Assembly: GCA_002337215.1 (NCBI GenBank) | Contig: DDFO01000038.1 | Span: forward strand, 1-15,816 | From: Phycisphaerales bacterium UBA1926 | GTDB lineage: Bacteria > Planctomycetota > Phycisphaerae > Phycisphaerales > UBA1924 | Length of the DNA stretch: 15,816 nucleotides | Reading direction: 5' to 3' | Shown: in pieces, positions 6,584 through 13,884 of the stretch | Numbering within the stretch: the stretch's first letter is position 1 | Layout: the number at the start of each line of letters is the position of its first letter | The notes under the pieces: generated by a model | What the model was told of the DNA's origin: nothing | Databases searched by the model: none | The model's input: only the letters and a program-made list of their open reading frames with translations | Translations under genes and position numbers: made by a program

Positions 6584-6588
6584 GGAGA
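6584..6588 (+). promoter_or_regulatory. Ribosome binding site GGAGA deciding the TTG start of floA
   Basis: GGAGA is seven bases before the TTG at 6596. Starting there gives the N-terminal membrane hairpin and a length of 331 residues, equal to Bacillus subtilis FloA. Confidence 0.65.
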
Positions 6589-6595
6589 TCACTCC

Positions 6596-7591
6596 TTGGA
6601 CCCGCTCCTTATCGCCGGAATCATCGTTGGCTCGCTGATCGCCATCGTCTTGTTGGTGTTCCTGCTGCAATTCTTTGGGCTCTGGTTCCAGGCGTTGCTG
6701 TCGAAAGCACGCGTGGGCCTGGGCGACCTCATCGGGATGCGGTTCCGGAAGGTGGACGCACGCGTGATCGTCTACAGCCGGATCCGCGCCGTCCGCGCCG
6801 GCATCCCGATCTCGACGGCTCAGCTCGAAGAGCACTACCTCGCGGGCGGGCGGGTCACCAACGTGACCAGCGCCATCATCGCGGCACAGAAAGCCCGGAT
6901 CGAACTGGGCTGGGACACGGCCTGCGCGATCGATCTCGCCGGGCGTGACATCCTCGACGCCGTGAACACGTCGGTGAACCCCAAGGTCATCGACTGCCCG
7001 AGCCGCGAGGGCGGCAAGACCACGATCGACGCGGTTGCGAAGGACGGCATCCAGCTCAAGGCCCGGGCGCGGGTGACGGTCCGCACGAACCTCGCGAGGC
7101 TCGTCGGCGGTGCGACGGAAGAAACGATCGTCGCCCGTGTGGGCGAGGGCATCGTCTCCTCGATCGGTTCGGCCAACACCCACAAGGACGTCCTCGAGAA
7201 CCCCGACAACATCTCCAAGACGGTGATGGCACGCGGGCTCGATGCGGGCACCGCGTTCGAGATTCTCTCGATCGATATCGCGGATGTGGACGTGGGCGAG
7301 AACATCGGTGCCTCGCTGCAGGGCGATCAGGCCGAGGCGGACACCAAGCGATTCCAGGCCGAGGCCGAGCAGCGCCGCGCGATGGCGATGGCCCAGGAGC
7401 AGGAGTTCAAGGCCGAGGAGCAGAAGAACAAGGCGCTCGTCGTGCTCGCCGAGGCCGAGGTCCCCAAGGCGATGGCCGAGGCGTTCCGGAGCGGCAACAT
7501 GGGCATCATGGACTATTACCGCATGAAGAACGTCGTCGCCGACACGGACATGCGGGACTCGATCGCCAACCCCGAGGGCGGGTCGCACTGA
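6596..7591 (+). CDS. floA: Flotillin-like protein FloA
   Basis: The 331-residue product is FloA, which builds functional membrane microdomains and helps organise membrane fluidity, secretion and signalling complexes on the cytoplasmic face. A hydrophobic membrane anchor (4-28) is followed by the PHB/SPFH domain. Within it are [33 protein letters not shown] (53-85), [43 protein letters not shown] and [15 protein letters not shown] (228-242). An Ala/Glu-rich coiled coil (about 245-296) drives oligomerisation. Start is TTG with a clear ribosome binding site. It lies immediately after the two NfeD genes, the classic partners. Its length equals the family norm and nothing is missing. A strong terminator follows 65 bases after the stop. 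Confidence 0.93.
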   Translation: MDPLLIAGIIVGSLIAIVLLVFLLQFFGLWFQALLSKARVGLGDLIGMRFRKVDARVIVYSRIRAVRAGIPISTAQLEEHYLAGGRVTNVTSAIIAAQKARIELGWDTACAIDLAGRDILDAVNTSVNPKVIDCPSREGGKTTIDAVAKDGIQLKARARVTVRTNLARLVGGATEETIVARVGEGIVSSIGSANTHKDVLENPDNISKTVMARGLDAGTAFEILSIDIADVDVGENIGASLQGDQAEADTKRFQAEAEQRRAMAMAQEQEFKAEEQKNKALVVLAEAEVPKAMAEAFRSGNMGIMDYYRMKNVVADTDMRDSIANPEGGSH

Positions 7592-7656
7592 TCGCCCGCC
7601 GTGGGTGAATCCCACGCACGACCGGGATGAGTCCCCCACACGAATAGCACCACCAG

Positions 7657-7680
7657 AAAGCCCCGCGATCGCGGGGCTTT
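7657..7680. terminator. Perfectly self-complementary terminator between convergent genes
   Basis: All 24 bases are self-complementary (AAAGCCCCGC followed by its complement through a central GATC). On the plus strand a T-rich tail follows (TTCTTGTCTT), so it ends the nfeD-floA transcript. On the minus strand the arm itself supplies TTT, so it may also end the convergent gene whose stop is at 7731. Confidence 0.85.
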
Positions 7681-7730
7681 TTCTTGTCTTAGGAGGCCGG
7701 GTTCCGGGTATTCGCGGGCCGGGCTGCGCG

Positions 7731-8381
7731 TCAGCGCTGATCCGCCGTCGCCCGGCGCTCGTTGCGAGCCGCCCGCCGGAGCAGTTCCGCCACCCCGCGC
7801 CGGGGCGTGGCCCCGGGGTCGTCCGCACGAGCGGCGTCCGATCCGCTGTGCCACGCGTCGTCGGCCCGGCTCCGGAGCCGACCATCGATCCGCAGCCCGT
7901 GCGAGGGGTCGGTGAACACGACCGGCTCGCCGAGCAGGCCGATGCTCTGTGAGAATGCCGCCGCGGGCTCGCCGATGATGAACCGCGTGCCGGGGGGGAT
8001 CATCGCGACATCGCCGCTCGGCGTGCCGAAGTAGGCCGACCTGGAGAAAAGGGCGGTCACCCCCGCTTCCCGGCGGGCGAAGACCGGATCGCCGTTGGGC
8101 GTGAACGCCCGGTAGAGGAGGCTGAAATCCCTGTCGCAGTGCATCTGGTTCGGCAGCACGCGGGTCTGCAGCCCGAGGGGGCCGACGTCCGCCGTCCCCG
8201 GGTCGATGGGCTCGAGCCGGTCCCACGCGCTGCCCGCGAGGTACGCGGGGCTGTACCCTGCCGACTGACCGAACGCAGACGCGCACGGCACCCCCGACGC
8301 GATCAAGGCCGCAACCACCGCCGGGACCACCGCCGGGACGTGTTGTGAGTGCGTGGGGTTGAGCATCCGATCGATCCGCAT
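7731..8381 (-). CDS. Exported protein of unknown function
   Basis: I do not recognise a family for this 216-residue product. Residues 15-36 form a hydrophobic signal peptide ending at ASA. The mature part has a moderately ordered stretch with aromatic and hydrophobic residues (LGLQTRVLPNQMHCDRDFSLLYRAF, 69-93; SRSAYFGTPSGDVAMIPPGTRFIIGEP, 113-139; GLLGEPVVFTDPSHGLRID, 148-166). A charged Arg/Ala-rich tail follows (168-216). It has a single Cys in the mature region (C82) and no lipobox, repeat or membrane span. The start at 8381 is preceded by GGGAAG three bases upstream, slightly close; M6 is an alternative. It is 114 bases downstream of the TonB-like gene and on the same strand, so co-transcription is possible. 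Third-position G/C bias and the clean signal peptide argue that it is real. Confidence 0.7.
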   Translation of the reverse strand: MRIDRMLNPTHSQHVPAVVPAVVAALIASGVPCASAFGQSAGYSPAYLAGSAWDRLEPIDPGTADVGPLGLQTRVLPNQMHCDRDFSLLYRAFTPNGDPVFARREAGVTALFSRSAYFGTPSGDVAMIPPGTRFIIGEPAAAFSQSIGLLGEPVVFTDPSHGLRIDGRLRSRADDAWHSGSDAARADDPGATPRRGVAELLRRAARNERRATADQR

Positions 8382-8413
8382 GGGCTTCCCGTGTTATCGG
8401 CGATCCGTCTCGG

Positions 8414-8462
8414 GCACTTCATCGGGAGCGCACTTCATCGCTCTCCGGCATCTCTCCGGCAT
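8414..8462. repeat. Two adjacent short duplications
   Basis: GCACTTCATCG occurs at 8414-8424 and 8430-8440. CTCTCCGGCAT occurs twice in tandem at 8441-8451 and 8452-8462. Both lie in the 114-base gap after the TonB-like gene and look like replication-slippage products. Confidence 0.7.
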
Positions 8463-8468
8463 CTGTGC

Positions 8469-8485
8469 GCCCCCCTGCGGGGAGC
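8469..8485 (-). terminator. Weak hairpin after the TonB-like gene
   Basis: Read on the minus strand, a seven-pair stem (one T-G pair) closes a GCA loop, 11 bases after the TonB-like stop. No T run follows, so read-through into the exported-protein gene is plausible. Confidence 0.3.
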
Positions 8486-8495
8486 GGCCCGTCGC

Positions 8496-9818
8496 TCAGG
8501 GCGTGATCCGCATATCCATCCGAACCGTGATCACCGCCTTTGGTCCGCGCTCCGCAAGCGCGTCGATCTGTTCCCCGGTCGCGGTCCAGTTGAAGACGCT
8601 GTTCCGCAGCACCCGGTCCGCCTCGGGCGAACCGGTGTTCCGCACGACGCGACGACGCTGGATCGTAACCTCCTCGAACCGGACATCGCGCACGAAACCA
8701 TCGGACCCGAAGTCGATGAGCACGACGGCGGTCAGCACATTCCTGAACGCCGCGAGCGTGTCGGGGAAGCGAGGCCGCACAGGGTTGACCCGGATGCCCT
8801 CGCCCGCCGCCGGCTTGCCCCAGTCTCGGACGGTCATGTCCACAGGCTTGCTCGTGGGCGTCGACTCCCGGTCGGACAGGATCCCCGCGAGGGTGTCCGC
8901 GCCCGCCTGCGCGCCCTGCGGCGCGGGCGGCGACGCGGGCTGCTCTTTCGGATCCGGTTCGTCCTGCGACGAATCGGCAGGCGTCGCGGCCTCGATCGTC
9001 TCGGTCGGCTCGGCCTGTCCGGCCTGCTCAGCCTGTTCGGTCGAATCCGAAGGCTCCTGAACGGCAGCGTCCGGGGCGTCCGATTCCGACGGCGTCTCGC
9101 TCGCCGACTCGGCTTCACGATCCGGCGAATCGCCCTTGCCGCCATCGGAGTCCGGCTCGGAAACCTTCGGTACCACGTCGGTCGCGGCGTTGTCCTGCAT
9201 CGCCACGTCGGGCACGACCGGCGCCGCGTTTTCGGCGGACGGCAACGCCGACGCCGTCGTGCTCGCGGCGTTTGCGTTCGCGGCATCCCCCGCCGGTGCG
9301 GCCGCGTCTGCGTCGTCCGCGCTCGCGGCGAGATCGGATTGGCTGACCGGCTCGGACTGCTGCGCGGACGCGGTCTCCGCGTGTTCGTTCGGTTCCGCCG
9401 CGGCAGACGCCGACGACGCCGCGACGGCTTCGGCCGCGGGGCTCGGTGCCGAGGGCGGTTCGGGTGATCCGGGTGCTGACATCACGAGCGCCGCCTGCTC
9501 GATGTCGGATTCCGATGCCCGGTGGGGCGTCGGGTCGGCGAAGCCCAGCCAATTGATCGTGGCCCGCTTGGACGACTCGATCCCGAGCCGGTACTCGTCC
9601 TGGGGCGGTGTCGATTCGTCTTCGGGGGTGGGTTCGGCGTCCGACGATCGCGGCGGCCCGACCTCGCCCGCCCACGCCGACGAGATCCACACGAACGCGA
9701 ACGCGTGAAGCCCGACGCTCGCGAGCAAGCAGGCGACCGTCGAACGCGATCCCCGCTCAGCCGTCCGGCGACTGTCGGAACTGTGATGCGCACGGGATGA
9801 CATTCTGCCGCTCGGCAT
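8496..9818 (-). CDS. TonB-like energy-transducing protein with a long acidic linker
   Basis: The 440-residue product has the three-part TonB layout. A short cytoplasmic tail leads to one membrane helix (about 27-48) containing S34-V-G-L-H38, which fits the S-x-x-x-H pattern of TonB helices. A very long low-complexity periplasmic linker (about 52-320) follows. The folded C-terminal domain includes VRPRFPDTLAAFRNVLTAVVLIDFGSDGFVRDVRFEE (347-383), matching the TonB 'P-x-Y-P-x-x-A... V-x-V-x-F-x-I-x-x-D-G-x-V' pattern. TonB couples the proton gradient to outer-membrane transport. The linker is Ala/Ser/Glu/Asp-rich rather than the usual Pro-Lys/Pro-Glu type. It lies six bases after the ExbD-like gene, supporting a joint role. 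The first ATG (9818) is taken; M6 at 9803 is possible. No outer-membrane receptor is nearby. Confidence 0.75.
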   Translation of the reverse strand: MPSGRMSSRAHHSSDSRRTAERGSRSTVACLLASVGLHAFAFVWISSAWAGEVGPPRSSDAEPTPEDESTPPQDEYRLGIESSKRATINWLGFADPTPHRASESDIEQAALVMSAPGSPEPPSAPSPAAEAVAASSASAAAEPNEHAETASAQQSEPVSQSDLAASADDADAAAPAGDAANANAASTTASALPSAENAAPVVPDVAMQDNAATDVVPKVSEPDSDGGKGDSPDREAESASETPSESDAPDAAVQEPSDSTEQAEQAGQAEPTETIEAATPADSSQDEPDPKEQPASPPAPQGAQAGADTLAGILSDRESTPTSKPVDMTVRDWGKPAAGEGIRVNPVRPRFPDTLAAFRNVLTAVVLIDFGSDGFVRDVRFEEVTIQRRRVVRNTGSPEADRVLRNSVFNWTATGEQIDALAERGPKAVITVRMDMRITP

Positions 9819-9824
9819 ACCCGA

Positions 9825-10280
9825 TTATTCGTCCGCCGGGGGCGCCGGGTTCGGTGCTGGTCCCGATATCGGGGAGTCGCCCCCCGGGCTCCCGAGCACG
9901 CTGAACTCGGTCACGCCCGCGGTGACGAGCCTGTCGGCGAGTTCGATCAACGCGCCGGCCTGGGCCCTCGCGTCCGCGGTCAGCACAACGGGCGTCCCGG
10001 GTGCCTCTGTGAGTCTCTTGAGCACTGCCTCGCCCGCGGTGTCCGCCGAGACAGATTCGCCCGCGACGAGCACCGATCCGTCCTCGGTCAGTGTGACGCG
10101 GATCTCGGCCCCGCGACGGGCCGTTTCACCCGAGCCGATCTCGGGGAGCCGGAGGTCCAGCACGTCGGCACGGACCATCAGCACGAGCGAGAAGACGAAG
10201 AAGACGAGGAGCAGGAACACGACATCAATGAGCGGCGTGAGCTCGAGCCGGATGTCCTGCTGGCGTCGTTTCAGTTTCAT
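9825..10280 (-). CDS. ExbD/TolR-family proton-channel subunit
   Basis: The 151-residue product is an ExbD/TolR protein, the partner of ExbB/TolQ in the inner-membrane proton channel that powers TonB or Tol. A short basic tail (1-9) precedes the membrane helix, with the signature LTPLIDVVFLLLVFF (14-28). D19 is the conserved proton-carrying Asp. The periplasmic domain runs through EIRVTLTEDGSVLVAGESVS (59-78) and TPVVLTADARAQAGALIELADRLVTAGVTEFSV (96-128), followed by a Pro/Gly-rich tail. Its ATG overlaps the stop of the glycosyltransferase gene by four bases (ATGA), and the TonB-like gene follows after six bases. No ExbB/TolQ gene is in the window. Family assignment is secure; ExbD versus TolR cannot be settled, although the TonB-like neighbour favours ExbD. 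Confidence 0.9.
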   Translation of the reverse strand: MKLKRRQQDIRLELTPLIDVVFLLLVFFVFSLVLMVRADVLDLRLPEIGSGETARRGAEIRVTLTEDGSVLVAGESVSADTAGEAVLKRLTEAPGTPVVLTADARAQAGALIELADRLVTAGVTEFSVLGSPGGDSPISGPAPNPAPPADE

Positions 10281-11596
10281 GCCGCGGGGTGCTCCGCGTC
10301 GGGGGCCGTCGCCTCCGACGAGTCAGCGCCGGGCGGAACGGCGTGTTCGCGCGAACGGTCGGCCCTGTGGTACGACCGGCCTCCCCAGTTGGTCGGGCGT
10401 CCATCGGTCAGGTGCTCGCTCGCGCGGAACAGCACCTCGCTGACGAGCCAGAACGCGGCGGGCAGGAGCGGCGCGACCGTGAGTGTCCCGCGTGCGACGC
10501 GCAGCACGCGAGCGCCGGCGAGCTGGAACGCCGCCACCCCGAGCAGCGTTGCGGCGTAACCAGCAACGAGCGAACGCGGCGTTGCGCCGCTCAGATGGCC
10601 GATCGGCAGCGCGACGCAGGCGAGGAGCACAAGGGCGACCGGGAAGACCGCGCCGAGCAACCGTGTGCGCCAGGCCGCGGAGAGCAGCCGGTTCGAGCGC
10701 CGGTGGGCGGCTTCGGTGTAGATCCGCCGCCAGCCCCGCTTGAAATCGCCCCACGTTTCGTACATCCGGCAGCGGACCATCCCACCGCTGAGCAACGCGC
10801 CCGCCCGGCCTCCGTTCGCCTTCACGGCCTTCGCGAGCGCCAGGTCCTCGAGCAGTTCGTCCCGCACCGCGGCGTGCCCGCCCATCGACCTGTAGAACCC
10901 GGAGCGGAAGAGCATGAACTGCCCGTTGGCGAACGGGCGCTGGCGGTCGTCGGTCCGGTTCGCCCGCAGGAGTGGGTACTGCCGCATGAGCTCGAACCCC
11001 GCGACCGGCTGCACGAGCGATTCGTACCACGACTCGGCAGGATACTCGTTCAGGAAACTCAGCAGGTCGAGCCCGCGTTCCTCCGCCAGCGCGATCGTCG
11101 CCCGCAGGCACGACGGGTGCAGCACGCAGTCCGAATCGGTGAAGAGAAAATACTCGGCTTCCGACGCCGCGGCGCAGCGGTCGAGCCCCACGCGCACAGC
11201 GTTGACCTTGCCCGCCCAGCCCTCTTCGACGTCGGTGATCTCCGTGATCTCGAACCGGTGATCACCGCCGATGGCTTCTCTCGCCACCGCGGCCGTCCCG
11301 TCCGTGCAGCGATCCAGCGCGAGGACGACACGGAACCGCTCGTGGTCCTGCTCGCGCAGGGATCGGACCAGGGTGCCGATCATGCCAGCCTCGTTGTGGG
11401 CCGGCACGACGACAAGCACCGGGCGGTCCGCGCCGCGCGCGTTCTCCGCGAGGGCGATCCCGTCCATCCCGGTCGGAAGACCCCGGAGCGTCTGCTCGAT
11501 GCGGACAAGCACGATCGTCCAATAGACAACGAGCGTGATCGACAGCAGCATCATCGGTGCCAGCAGCACCAGAAAGGCGATTTCGCCGGGGTTCAT
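10277..11596 (-). CDS. Membrane-bound family-2 glycosyltransferase
   Basis: The 439-residue product is a GT2 glycosyltransferase of the type that modifies lipids or carotenoids (CrtQ/HpnB-like). A membrane helix (about 5-31) precedes the GT-A domain. That domain has VLVVVPAHNEAGMIGTLVRSL (60-80), the DRCTDGT motif (95-101), the metal-binding TDSDC (153-157), the acceptor-side motif LEDLALAK (249-256) and GDFKRGWRRIY (283-293), a Q/R-x-x-R-W-like site. Two or more helices (about 312-333, 345-361, 371-389) end it. Residues 411-439 are a polar tail. The start at 11596 puts the helix at the N-terminus, and it sits nine bases after a TACGCT hexamer with no ribosome binding site. It overlaps the ExbD gene (ATGA), so the three genes form one operon. 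Substrate unknown. Confidence 0.85.
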   Translation of the reverse strand: MNPGEIAFLVLLAPMMLLSITLVVYWTIVLVRIEQTLRGLPTGMDGIALAENARGADRPVLVVVPAHNEAGMIGTLVRSLREQDHERFRVVLALDRCTDGTAAVAREAIGGDHRFEITEITDVEEGWAGKVNAVRVGLDRCAAASEAEYFLFTDSDCVLHPSCLRATIALAEERGLDLLSFLNEYPAESWYESLVQPVAGFELMRQYPLLRANRTDDRQRPFANGQFMLFRSGFYRSMGGHAAVRDELLEDLALAKAVKANGGRAGALLSGGMVRCRMYETWGDFKRGWRRIYTEAAHRRSNRLLSAAWRTRLLGAVFPVALVLLACVALPIGHLSGATPRSLVAGYAATLLGVAAFQLAGARVLRVARGTLTVAPLLPAAFWLVSEVLFRASEHLTDGRPTNWGGRSYHRADRSREHAVPPGADSSEATAPDAEHPAA

Positions 11597-11605
11597 AGCG
11601 GTGCA

Positions 11606-11611
11606 AGCGTA
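11606..11611 (-). promoter_or_regulatory. TACGCT, candidate -10 element for the glycosyltransferase operon
   Basis: On the minus strand TACGCT ends nine bases before the ATG at 11596, with no ribosome binding site between. It mirrors an identical hexamer on the other strand at 11636-11641. Confidence 0.45.
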
Positions 11612-11635
11612 GCGCCCGCGTTCCCGGTCAGCAGG

Positions 11636-11641
11636 TACGCT
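11636..11641 (+). promoter_or_regulatory. TACGCT, candidate -10 element for nnrE
   Basis: TACGCT ends six bases before the ATG at 11648. The transcript would start at or next to the start codon. The nearest purine-rich stretch, AGG at 11633-11635, is 12 bases away and overlaps the promoter itself. Confidence 0.45.
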
Positions 11642-11647
11642 GCACGC

Positions 11648-12523
<876 letters not shown>

Positions 12524-12537
12524 CCCCCGTCATCGGG

Positions 12538-12543
12538 TAGCAT
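12538..12543 (+). promoter_or_regulatory. TAGCAT, possible -10 element for the BFN-domain gene
   Basis: TAnnnT hexamer 15 bases after the nnrE stop. It would give the next gene a leader of about 110 bases. Weak evidence on its own; no -35 element is visible. Confidence 0.25.
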
Positions 12544-12623
12544 CGTCCCCGACCGCACGGCTCGATGCCACCCGACGCGAACTCTCGCGGCGATCGGGGC
12601 GTACCGGTCAGAGTGAGTCGATG

Positions 12624-12639
12624 CCGGGCGATCGCCCGG
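12624..12639. repeat. 16-base perfect palindrome before the BFN gene
   Basis: CCGGGCGATCGCCCGG is self-complementary and ends seven bases before the ribosome binding site at 12647. In RNA it could form a stem beside the site; in DNA it could be a two-fold symmetric operator. Confidence 0.6.
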
Positions 12640-12646
12640 GCGGCGC

Positions 12647-12652
12647 GGAGGA
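12647..12652 (+). promoter_or_regulatory. Ribosome binding site GGAGGA deciding the start at 12660
   Basis: GGAGGA is seven bases before the ATG at 12660. An out-of-frame ATG at 12656 is too close, and no other in-frame start near the conserved domain has a site. Confidence 0.7.
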
Positions 12653-12659
12653 TCGATGC

Positions 12660-13082
12660 ATGCACATCCGGATGGAACTCTCACGGATCCTGATCCGCGA
12701 AGTCGTCGATCACCAGATCATCGAACTCAGCGAGGCCGAGCCCGCGGAAGGTGAGTCGCCGCGTGCCTTCCCGATTGTCATCGGGCTCCCGGAGGCCCAG
12801 GCGATCGAACGCCGGCTCAAGGGCATCGAGATCCGTCGCCCGCAGACCCACGACCTGCTCGCCAATGTCCTCGACGCGCTCGACGCGTCCCTCGTGTCGA
12901 TCGCGATACACGATCTCAGCGACGGCACGTTCTTCGCTTCGCTGCAGGTCGAGAAGGAAGACGGGGAAACGATCGAGATCGACTCTCGGCCGAGCGACGC
13001 GATCGCGCTGGGCATCGCCGGGGGTGTCCCCATCTTCGTCGCCGAGCATGTTCTCGACGCCGCGTCACAGGATCCTGCCTAG
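12660..13082 (+). CDS. BFN/DUF151 domain protein (bifunctional nuclease family)
   Basis: The 140-residue product is a BFN (DUF151) domain protein. The plant founding member was reported with DNase and RNase activity, and bacterial members are widespread but poorly defined. Visible marks are FPIVIGLPEAQAIERRLKGIEIRRPQTHDLLANVL (37-71), TFFASLQVEKEDGETIEIDSRPSDAIALGI (90-119) with the hallmark SRPSDAIAL, and VPIFVAEHVLD (123-133). The length matches single-domain bacterial forms, and the C-terminal UvrB/UvrC-type motif found in some members is missing. It is cytoplasmic, with no signal or membrane segment. It starts 137 bases after nnrE on the same strand, with a palindrome just ahead of a good ribosome binding site. 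Family secure, activity not shown. Confidence 0.88.
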   Translation: MHIRMELSRILIREVVDHQIIELSEAEPAEGESPRAFPIVIGLPEAQAIERRLKGIEIRRPQTHDLLANVLDALDASLVSIAIHDLSDGTFFASLQVEKEDGETIEIDSRPSDAIALGIAGGVPIFVAEHVLDAASQDPA

Positions 13083-13147
13083 AGAATCCTCTCAACAGAT
13101 CCGGTGCGTGGATCCGCCGCGTTTCTCTCGGCTCAGAACGACAGCGT

Positions 13148-13630
13148 TCAGAGATCGACCGCGAGCCGGAGCGTGCGCATCGACCTCGCGTTCAGCCCTG
13201 CCATGGGCAGATGGCGCTCGATCGCCTCCATGAGCGGATCTTCGGACGCGATCGCGAACCGGCAGGGGAACGAGATCCGCCATCCCGCGAAGCGGAGCGC
13301 CCGTGCGAGGCGGTCCTCGGTTGTCGCGAGGATCAGTTCGCCGTCCTCGAAGCGGACCGGCAGGAGGCCGAACTGCCACGCCTGACGGTTTTCGATCACA
13401 GCGAGCACGTCGCGCGTCGGCGAGACTTCCGACACGTCGATCCGCTCGGCCATCCCCGCGTACTGCGCCGCCCATGCCAGTTCGACGTCTCGTGGATCGA
13501 CGCCGTGCATCTCCTCGGAGAGCAGGCCGAAGGGCCGGCCGGACATGCGTTGCTGTTCCAGCACCGCGTCGCGTTGCTCCATGGAGAGCACGCCTCGTTC
13601 TACCAGCAGATCACCAAGCCGCATCATCAT
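13148..13630 (-). CDS. Stand-alone GspE/MshE N-terminal domain protein
   Basis: The 160-residue product resembles the N-terminal domain (MshEN/T2SSE_N) that precedes the ATPase of type II secretion and type IV pilus motors. In some systems that domain binds cyclic-di-GMP or the inner-membrane platform. It begins RLGDLLVERGVLSMEQRDAVLEQQRMSGRPFG (4-35), the usual repeat opening. It ends with VIENRQAWQFGLLPVRFEDGELILATTEDRL (78-108), matching 'P-x-x-x-A-x-x-x-x-x-x-P-V-x-x-x-x-x-x-L-x-V-A-x-x-D'. No Walker A or B ATPase follows, so it cannot be the motor itself. The start is one of three consecutive ATG codons from 13630, preceded by a purine run (GAGGGGGA). The open frame continues upstream to 13825 but reads like non-coding sequence. 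It lies downstream of mnmE on the same strand. It may be a c-di-GMP or assembly adaptor; that is inference. Confidence 0.72.
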   Translation of the reverse strand: MMMRLGDLLVERGVLSMEQRDAVLEQQRMSGRPFGLLSEEMHGVDPRDVELAWAAQYAGMAERIDVSEVSPTRDVLAVIENRQAWQFGLLPVRFEDGELILATTEDRLARALRFAGWRISFPCRFAIASEDPLMEAIERHLPMAGLNARSMRTLRLAVDL

Positions 13631-13884
13631 CAGGCAGTCCCCCTCGCCCGTGTTCCGGGTTCCGTTCCCCGCGGGCCGACCGAGCATCGGCGTGTTCTCG
13701 TGGCCGAACACGCGCCGAGGCGGTGGAAATCTGCAAACGCGGTGTGGCCGCGCCGCGTCCACGGATCGCGCGGCGTCGATCCGCGGAAACCGCCGACTTC
13801 CTTCTCGATTCGGTTGACAGCACAACCGCGCGAACCGTCCCCGACGGCGTCTGCCTGCGTCCGATCATCTGTTCGTCCAACCCG
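13631..13884 (-). other. 254-base gap with three hairpins between mnmE and the GspE-N gene
   Basis: Three perfect stems lie in line: 13811-13828 (CGGTTG/CAACCG, six pairs), 13762-13783 (CGGATCG/CGATCCG, seven pairs) and 13690-13713 (GCGTGTTC/GAACACGC, eight pairs). None is followed by a T run on the minus strand. A structured leader for the downstream gene, an mnmE trailer, or chance in GC-rich DNA are all possible. Confidence 0.45.

Noticed and set aside
6164..7885. Open frame on the minus strand, 573 codons, opposite the short nfeD and floA
   Set aside because: It is a mirror of floA and runs through the strong terminator at 7657-7680. No homology.
10289..11647. Plus-strand extension of the nnrE frame back to 10289
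   Set aside because: This part is antisense to the glycosyltransferase, is Arg/Gly/Pro-rich, and has no domain. The true start is the ATG at 11648.
13083..13147. Possible bidirectional terminator between convergent BFN and GspE-N genes
   Set aside because: Only a five-pair stem (GATCC/GGATC) and no T run on either strand.
13814..13819. Perfect TTGACA as a plus-strand -35 box
   Set aside because: No -10-like hexamer at 16-18 bases downstream and no plus-strand gene follows. It belongs to the CGGTTG/CAACCG stem.
13631..13825. N-terminal extension of the GspE-N protein to 13825
   Set aside because: The 65 extra residues are Arg/Pro-rich, not domain-like, and overlap the hairpins. The ATG at 13630 with a purine run ahead is better.
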